Source of the DNA: Desulfobulbus sp.
Lineage (GTDB): Bacteria; Desulfobacterota; Desulfobulbia; Desulfobulbales; Desulfobulbaceae
Assembly (NCBI GenBank): GCA_028684915.1
Contig: JAQUEZ010000120.1
Coordinates: 1 to 17,619 of the forward strand
Length of the DNA stretch: 17,619 bases
Direction of reading: 5' to 3'
Position numbers and translations under genes: made by a program. Shown piece by piece: positions 14,307 to 17,619 of the stretch. Each line of letters opens with the position of its first letter. Positions within the stretch are counted from its first letter, which is position 1. The notes beneath the pieces were generated by a model that saw only the letters and a program-made list of their open reading frames with translations, had not been told where the DNA came from and searched no databases.

Positions 14307-16046
14307 ATGGTGGGGCAGGTTAACGATCCTGAGGAACTTCGTCAGTTGACAGCTTTTTTCGCCTGGGCAGCCTGGGCTTCCGTGGCCAACCGGCCAGGAA
14401 AAACTTACTCCTACACAAATAATTTTCCCTACGACCCTGCAGCGGGCAACACACCGAGCAGCGACTCCATCTTATGGAGCACACTGAGTCTCATTACCCT
14501 CCTTGGTGGCATTGCCGCAGTACTGTTTGCCTTTGGGAAATTCAATTACCTCGGCTGGAAAGCTCGAAATGATCAAATCCGCCCCATGCTTTTTCCTGGT
14601 ACTGCCACGGCAACCCAACGTGCCGTTATAAAATTCTTTCTAGCTGTTGCCTTTCTTTTTCTGCTGCAGGTACTGGTCGGGGGAGCAACCGCGCATTACC
14701 GAGCTGACCCAGCCAGTTTTTTCGGTATAGACTTTACCAAGTACTTCCCGGGCAATATCTTCCGCATCTGGCACCTGCAACTGTCAGTATTCTGGATAGC
14801 GACAGCCTATGTTGCGGGCGGGCTTTTTCTCGCTTGTTCACTGGGAGGAAAAGAACCGAAAGGACAAGTCCGGGGCATCAATCTTTTGTTTTGGGCACTG
14901 ATAGTTGTCGTATTCGGCAGTCTCCTGGGCGAGCTATTCGGCGTCTATCAACTGCTCGGTACATTCTGGTTCTGGCTGGGTAACCAGGGATGGGAATACC
15001 TCGACCTGGGGCGTGTCTGGCAGCTCCTTCTGGCCTTGGGGTTGATTTTCTGGCTTTTCCTCCTTTTCAGGGAGATCGCGCCGGTTCGGAAAGATCCCGA
15101 ACGAAAGGAGATTTCGTCTCTGTTTCTTTTGGCCGCCATAGCCATTCCGCTCTTTTACCTGCCGGCGATGTTTTTCGGCAGTGCCAGCAACTTCTCGGTG
15201 GTAGATAACTGGCGTTTCTGGATCATTCATCTCTGGGTTGAAGGTTTTTTTGAGCTGTTCGCAACGGTAATGGTCGCCGTCATATTTTTCCAACTGGGTC
15301 TCATTACCCAGTTCACTGCCTCACGGGTCGTTTATCTGGATGCCATCCTGTACTTGGGGAGTGGAATTGTTGGGACCGGACATCACTGGTACTGGTCCGG
15401 ACAATCGACTGTCACCATGGCCCTTGCTGCAATGTTCTCCGCAATGGAGGTCGTACCGCTCACCCTGCTAACCCTTGATGCCTGGGACTTCATAAAAGTA
15501 ACCAGAACACAAGACACAGGCAGCAAAAGCAAGAATGCTATCCCGCACAAATGGACCTTCTATTTCCTTATAGCAGTCGGCTTCTGGAATTTTATCGGCG
15601 CCGGGGTCTTTGGCTTTCTCATCAACCTGCCCATAGTCAGTTATTTTGAGGTGGGCACCATGCTGACACCAAACCACGGCCATGCCGCGATGATGGGGGT
15701 CTTTGGCATGCTGGCGCTGGCACTTATGGTTTTTGCCATGCGTCAGGTATCAACAGAAGAACAATGGGTACAATCAGAGAAATATATCCGCATTTCATTC
15801 TGGGGATTGAATGTGGGTCTTGGCCTGATGGTTGTCACAAGTCTCTTTCCCGGGGGTGTATTGCAGTTTATGGATGTCCTGAACAACGGTTACTGGCATG
15901 CAAGAGGACCTGAGTTTCTTAATTCCATCAGAATTCTTGAATGGCTGCGCCTGCCTGCGGATTTCATTTTCATATGTCTGGGAGCTTTCCCCATGCTTGT
16001 TGCCGCTTTCCTGACCTGGCGATCCCTCAAAGGAAGCCCCAGGTAG
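14307..16046 (+). CDS. qNor, C-terminal catalytic part (579 aa after the TAA)
   Basis: It is open from the TAA onward; the first ATG is at 14307 and has no ribosome site, so independent translation would be poor. It holds the NorB-like helices. Positions counted from this ATG: H156 in FRIWHLQLSVFW (low-spin haem b), H308 and E312 in HLWVEGFFELF, H359 and H360 in GTGHHWYW (non-haem FeB site), and H457 and H459 in TPNHGHAAMMGVFGM (haem ligands). The conserved periplasmic block WASVANRPGKTYSYTNNFPY lies at the start. All catalytic residues are intact, which argues that selection acted on the gene until recently or still does. Confidence 0.85.
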   Translation: MVGQVNDPEELRQLTAFFAWAAWASVANRPGKTYSYTNNFPYDPAAGNTPSSDSILWSTLSLITLLGGIAAVLFAFGKFNYLGWKARNDQIRPMLFPGTATATQRAVIKFFLAVAFLFLLQVLVGGATAHYRADPASFFGIDFTKYFPGNIFRIWHLQLSVFWIATAYVAGGLFLACSLGGKEPKGQVRGINLLFWALIVVVFGSLLGELFGVYQLLGTFWFWLGNQGWEYLDLGRVWQLLLALGLIFWLFLLFREIAPVRKDPERKEISSLFLLAAIAIPLFYLPAMFFGSASNFSVVDNWRFWIIHLWVEGFFELFATVMVAVIFFQLGLITQFTASRVVYLDAILYLGSGIVGTGHHWYWSGQSTVTMALAAMFSAMEVVPLTLLTLDAWDFIKVTRTQDTGSKSKNAIPHKWTFYFLIAVGFWNFIGAGVFGFLINLPIVSYFEVGTMLTPNHGHAAMMGVFGMLALALMVFAMRQVSTEEQWVQSEKYIRISFWGLNVGLGLMVVTSLFPGGVLQFMDVLNNGYWHARGPEFLNSIRILEWLRLPADFIFICLGAFPMLVAAFLTWRSLKGSPR

Positions 16047-16060
16047 TTCTGGAGACAAGC

Positions 16061-16429
16061 ATGATTCAGCTCAAGCGTATCTACGATCCACCTGACCCTG
16101 ATGACGGCATTCGCATCCTTGTCGATCGGCTGTGGCCAAGAGGCGTGAAGAAAGAAAATCTGCATATGGACGAGTGGATAAGGGAGGTGGCGCCAAGTGA
16201 CGCCCTGCGACGCTGGTTTGCGCACGACCCTGCAAAGTGGGACGAGTTCCGTCGCCGCTATAGCAGCGAACTGGAAGAGAACCCGGACTCCTGGCACCCG
16301 ATTTTCAAAGCGGCACAGCGCACCACCATAACGCTTCTCTACAGCTCCCACAGCCACGAGCAGAATAATGCCGTTGCACTGAAGTCCTTCTTGGAGAAAC
16401 GACTGGAAGGTAAGGTGAGCGAAGCATGA
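16061..16429 (+). CDS. DUF488-family protein
   Basis: A 122-aa soluble protein of the DUF488 (YeaO-like) family. Hallmarks are IRILVDRLWPRGVKKENLHM near residues 17-36, WIREVAPSDALRRWFAHDPAKW, FRRRYSSEL and the C-terminal LLYSSHSHEQNNAVALKSFL. The start is the ATG at 16061 with GGAG at 16051-16054. It begins 14 bases after the qNor stop, so the two are probably co-transcribed. The biochemical role of DUF488 is not established; conserved Arg, His and Asn residues suggest ligand or nucleic-acid binding, but this is not shown. The upstream in-frame extension overlaps the qNor gene and is rejected. Confidence 0.93.
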   Translation: MIQLKRIYDPPDPDDGIRILVDRLWPRGVKKENLHMDEWIREVAPSDALRRWFAHDPAKWDEFRRRYSSELEENPDSWHPIFKAAQRTTITLLYSSHSHEQNNAVALKSFLEKRLEGKVSEA

Positions 16430-16524
16430 AAGACAACGGTGAGATCTCCCTCCTCAGCAGCAATGCGACTTCAAGGCTGGGTACGCCATGCAATTCACCG
16501 TTCCGTTACAGACGCCTGATTTAA
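16426..16524 (+). CDS. Possible 32-codon frame overlapping the DUF488 stop
   Basis: An ATG at 16426 overlaps the DUF488 stop (ATGA) and opens 32 codons, MKDNGEISLLSSNATSRLGT and on. It has no recognisable domain. The overlap arrangement is the only support; it may be the truncated start of a gene lost when the junction at 16500-16750 formed. Confidence 0.25.
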   Translation: MKDNGEISLLSSNATSRLGTPCNSPFRYRRLI

Positions 16525-16540
16525 AAGTCTCGAGAACAAA

Positions 16541-16572
16541 AAGGCCCCCGGGTAAATCATCCCGAGGGCCTT
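16541..16572. terminator. Bidirectional intrinsic terminator
   Basis: AAGGCCCCCGGG (16541-16552), loop TAAATCAT, CCCGAGGGCCTT (16561-16572): 11 of 12 positions pair. On the reverse strand it is followed by TTTTTGTTCTC, a good terminator tail for the broken reverse-strand gene ending at 16598. On the forward strand the tail is only TT, so it would stop the norZ-DUF488 transcript less efficiently. Confidence 0.75.
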
Positions 16573-16597
16573 CATGTGTCTGGTTCTACAGAAAGTG

Positions 16598-16681
16598 CTA
16601 CTTCTTCATTTCCATCTTGTGAACCCTGCGCATATCTTCGGACATGGCCTTGATTTCCAGAAAATTACAATATGTTATGAC
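16598..16681 (-). pseudogene. 3' remnant of a reverse-strand gene
   Basis: On the reverse strand a frame ends LEIKAMSEDMRRVHKMEMKK and then TAG, 25 bases before the intrinsic terminator at 16541-16572. The residues look like a real charged helical C-terminus and the terminator orientation fits. There is no start codon: the frame can be followed only into the relic at 16684-16749, where it meets a stop. The parent gene is not identifiable from 20-odd residues. Confidence 0.4.
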
Positions 16682-16683
16682 AT

Positions 16684-16749
16684 TGTAGTGAATGCGAAAG
16701 GTCAGGCTAAAATACGTGCTCTTACCTGTACCGCGAATATGTCACTACA
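16684..16749. mobile_element. 66-bp relic with TGTAGTGA...TCACTACA ends
   Basis: TGTAGTGA (16684-16691) and TCACTACA (16742-16749) are perfect 8-bp inverted repeats with TG...CA termini, 50 bases apart. It separates the gene remnant on its left from the MreB-like gene on its right, whose stop codon lies in the right repeat. This could be fused IS ends left after internal deletion (TG...CA ends occur in IS21-type elements) or a miniature element. No direct target repeat is evident. The assignment is tentative. Confidence 0.35.
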
Positions 16750-17619
16750 TTCGCTTATTCAACAGGGCAACGATCGGGAGCATCTCACGTGCGCCCGTCA
16801 CCACGGCTTCCAGAGGCTTGGGGGGTAAAATTACAGGGATATTTGTCCTAGACTCCAACCGTTCCCGCATGCCTGGAAGAAGGGCACCCCCACCACTCAA
16901 AAATATACCATTTTCTATTATTTCGCACCCGATTGCAGGTGAAAGATCCTGCAACAAACAGTGTGCGACATCTACTATCAATCGAATAATCGCTTCAATT
17001 TGCTCTTGAATCTCCGCCACAGGTATCGATGCAGATTTTGCTGACCCTGCGCGCTCTGACCAGCCGTATAATGTTGTCTGGACATCCGATAAGGCCGTAC
17101 GGGAAACGCCAACTGCCCGTACGATGCGCTCCGCCTCATTCTCGCAAATGCGGATCTTATTCTCAGAATATACAGCTTTGATTAAAAGCTGGCGCAGATC
17201 GAAACAACCGACCCGCAAGGTACTTTTTGAAATGATTTTGCCCGATCTGATGATTGCGCAGTCCGTAGCACCTTCTCCAATATCGACAATCATACCGGCA
17301 TAGGGAGACGCCACATCCATTCCGGCGCCAATTGCTGCAGCAAGAGGTTCCGGAACGATAAAAACTGTCGAAGCCCCTGCCTTGAAAATGCACTCTCGTA
17401 ATGCATCAAGTTCTACTGCTGAAGCATCTGATGGAACACAAACAACTACATTGGGACGTACTATTCCAAATTTCCGGACCTTAAAGAGAAGGGGCTGTAG
17501 TAGTTCCACCACAGAACTGCAATCTTTGATGATTCCGGATCGCAAGACTGGATGACCTCTGACGATTGACGGCACAACGAATAGATTTCTCGTCCCGGAT
17601 GATATGCGAGTCATTGCGG
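16745..17619 (-). CDS. Divergent MreB-like actin-family ATPase, 5'-partial
   Basis: The frame is open to the right edge, so the N-terminus, including the first phosphate loop (DLGTANT in MreB), lies outside the window; roughly 60 residues are missing by comparison with MreB. The visible part lines up with MreB throughout: VRPNVVVCVPSDASAVELDA, AGASTVFIVPEPLAAAIGAG, the second phosphate loop MIVDIGEGATD, the adenosine motif GIFLSGGGALLPGM and the PLEAVVTGA block. The second phosphate loop has Glu where MreB has Gly (DIGGGTTE), and the flexible middle is diverged, so this is probably an accessory paralogue, not the main cell-shape MreB. An in-frame ATG at 17614 exists but would cut the domain. 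The C-terminus is near the natural MreB end, with the last codons at the edge of the relic repeat. Confidence 0.85.
   Translation of the reverse strand, partial: AMTRISSGTRNLFVVPSIVRGHPVLRSGIIKDCSSVVELLQPLLFKVRKFGIVRPNVVVCVPSDASAVELDALRECIFKAGASTVFIVPEPLAAAIGAGMDVASPYAGMIVDIGEGATDCAIIRSGKIISKSTLRVGCFDLRQLLIKAVYSENKIRICENEAERIVRAVGVSRTALSDVQTTLYGWSERAGSAKSASIPVAEIQEQIEAIIRLIVDVAHCLLQDLSPAIGCEIIENGIFLSGGGALLPGMRERLESRTNIPVILPPKPLEAVVTGAREMLPIVALLNKRM

Larger units (their letters stand above)
13779..16046 (+). pseudogene. norZ: Quinol-dependent nitric oxide reductase (qNor) interrupted by one in-frame TAA
   Basis: Read through a single TAA at 14232-14234, this locus encodes one colinear protein of about 755 residues, the normal size for qNor (also called qNorB or NorZ). 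No other stop, frameshift or deletion is visible, and both halves are in the same frame. Codon 152 is the stop, in the segment YTPE-stop-IASFNGQIAKWTSYF. Family members usually carry a polar residue such as Gln there, so a CAA-to-TAA change would explain it. The protein would reduce two NO to N2O in the membrane using quinol. AGGAGG lies six bases before the ATG at 13779. It may be a recent pseudogene, a sequencing error or a recoded gene. No assembly data are available to decide. Confidence 0.85.

Noticed and set aside
16574..17009. Forward-strand frames over the right-hand junction and the MreB-like gene
   Set aside because: They lack family features and are shadows of the reverse-strand gene and the relic.
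1..17619. CRISPR array, tRNA or rRNA genes
   Set aside because: No regularly spaced repeats and no cloverleaf or rRNA-like sequence were seen on either strand.

Overview
The window looks like part of a genome from an anaerobic or facultative bacterium of the Geobacter/Desulfuromonas type (Desulfobacterota). This is inferred from gene content: a class I hybrid cluster protein, a rubredoxin-linked flavodiiron protein, a quinol-type NO reductase and a RIC-type di-iron protein. It is not inferred from any marker gene. The region is accessory in character: IS debris, gene remnants and abrupt changes in base composition.

Layout: (1) 1-948, two unrecognised co-directional genes, a four-helix membrane protein cut by the window edge and a small charged cytoplasmic protein. 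(2) 949-2600, a gene-poor stretch followed by a complete-looking IS5-superfamily element (about 1270-2597) with ~14-bp terminal inverted repeats and a reverse-strand DDE transposase. A 10-bp inverted repeat spans the transposase start. (3) 2764-8164, an efflux locus: TetR regulator, HlyD-type adaptor, MacB/DevC-type permease, ATPase and outer-membrane TolC/NodT-type lipoprotein. The first four genes overlap or nearly touch. A perfect 13-bp inverted repeat sits between the promoter and the tetR start. (4) 8284-16429, a nitrosative-stress island: a second TetR regulator with its own palindrome, RIC/YtfE/ScdA, Hcp, an 88-aa ACT-like protein, a 39-aa rubredoxin-like protein, a flavodiiron protein (FprA), a quinol NO reductase (norZ/qNor) and a DUF488 protein. 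(5) 16430-17619, a junction with a bidirectional terminator, the 3' tail of a broken reverse-strand gene, a 66-bp relic bounded by 8-bp inverted repeats, and a divergent MreB-like actin ATPase that runs off the right edge.

The likely logic of region 4 is layered handling of NO. qNor reduces NO at the membrane and FprA reduces NO or O2 in the cytoplasm, with the small rubredoxin as a plausible donor. Hcp handles residual NO or hydroxylamine, and RIC protects or repairs iron-sulfur and di-iron centres. No NorR, NsrR or HcpR gene is visible, so the adjacent TetR protein is the only local candidate regulator.

The most striking single observation is that the qNor gene is intact apart from one in-frame TAA at 14232-14234. 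It is therefore a fresh pseudogene, a sequencing error or a recoded gene. Other items worth a look are the unannotated-size rubredoxin, the ACT-like protein next to Hcp, the altered nucleotide loop of the MreB paralogue and the relic at the right-hand junction.
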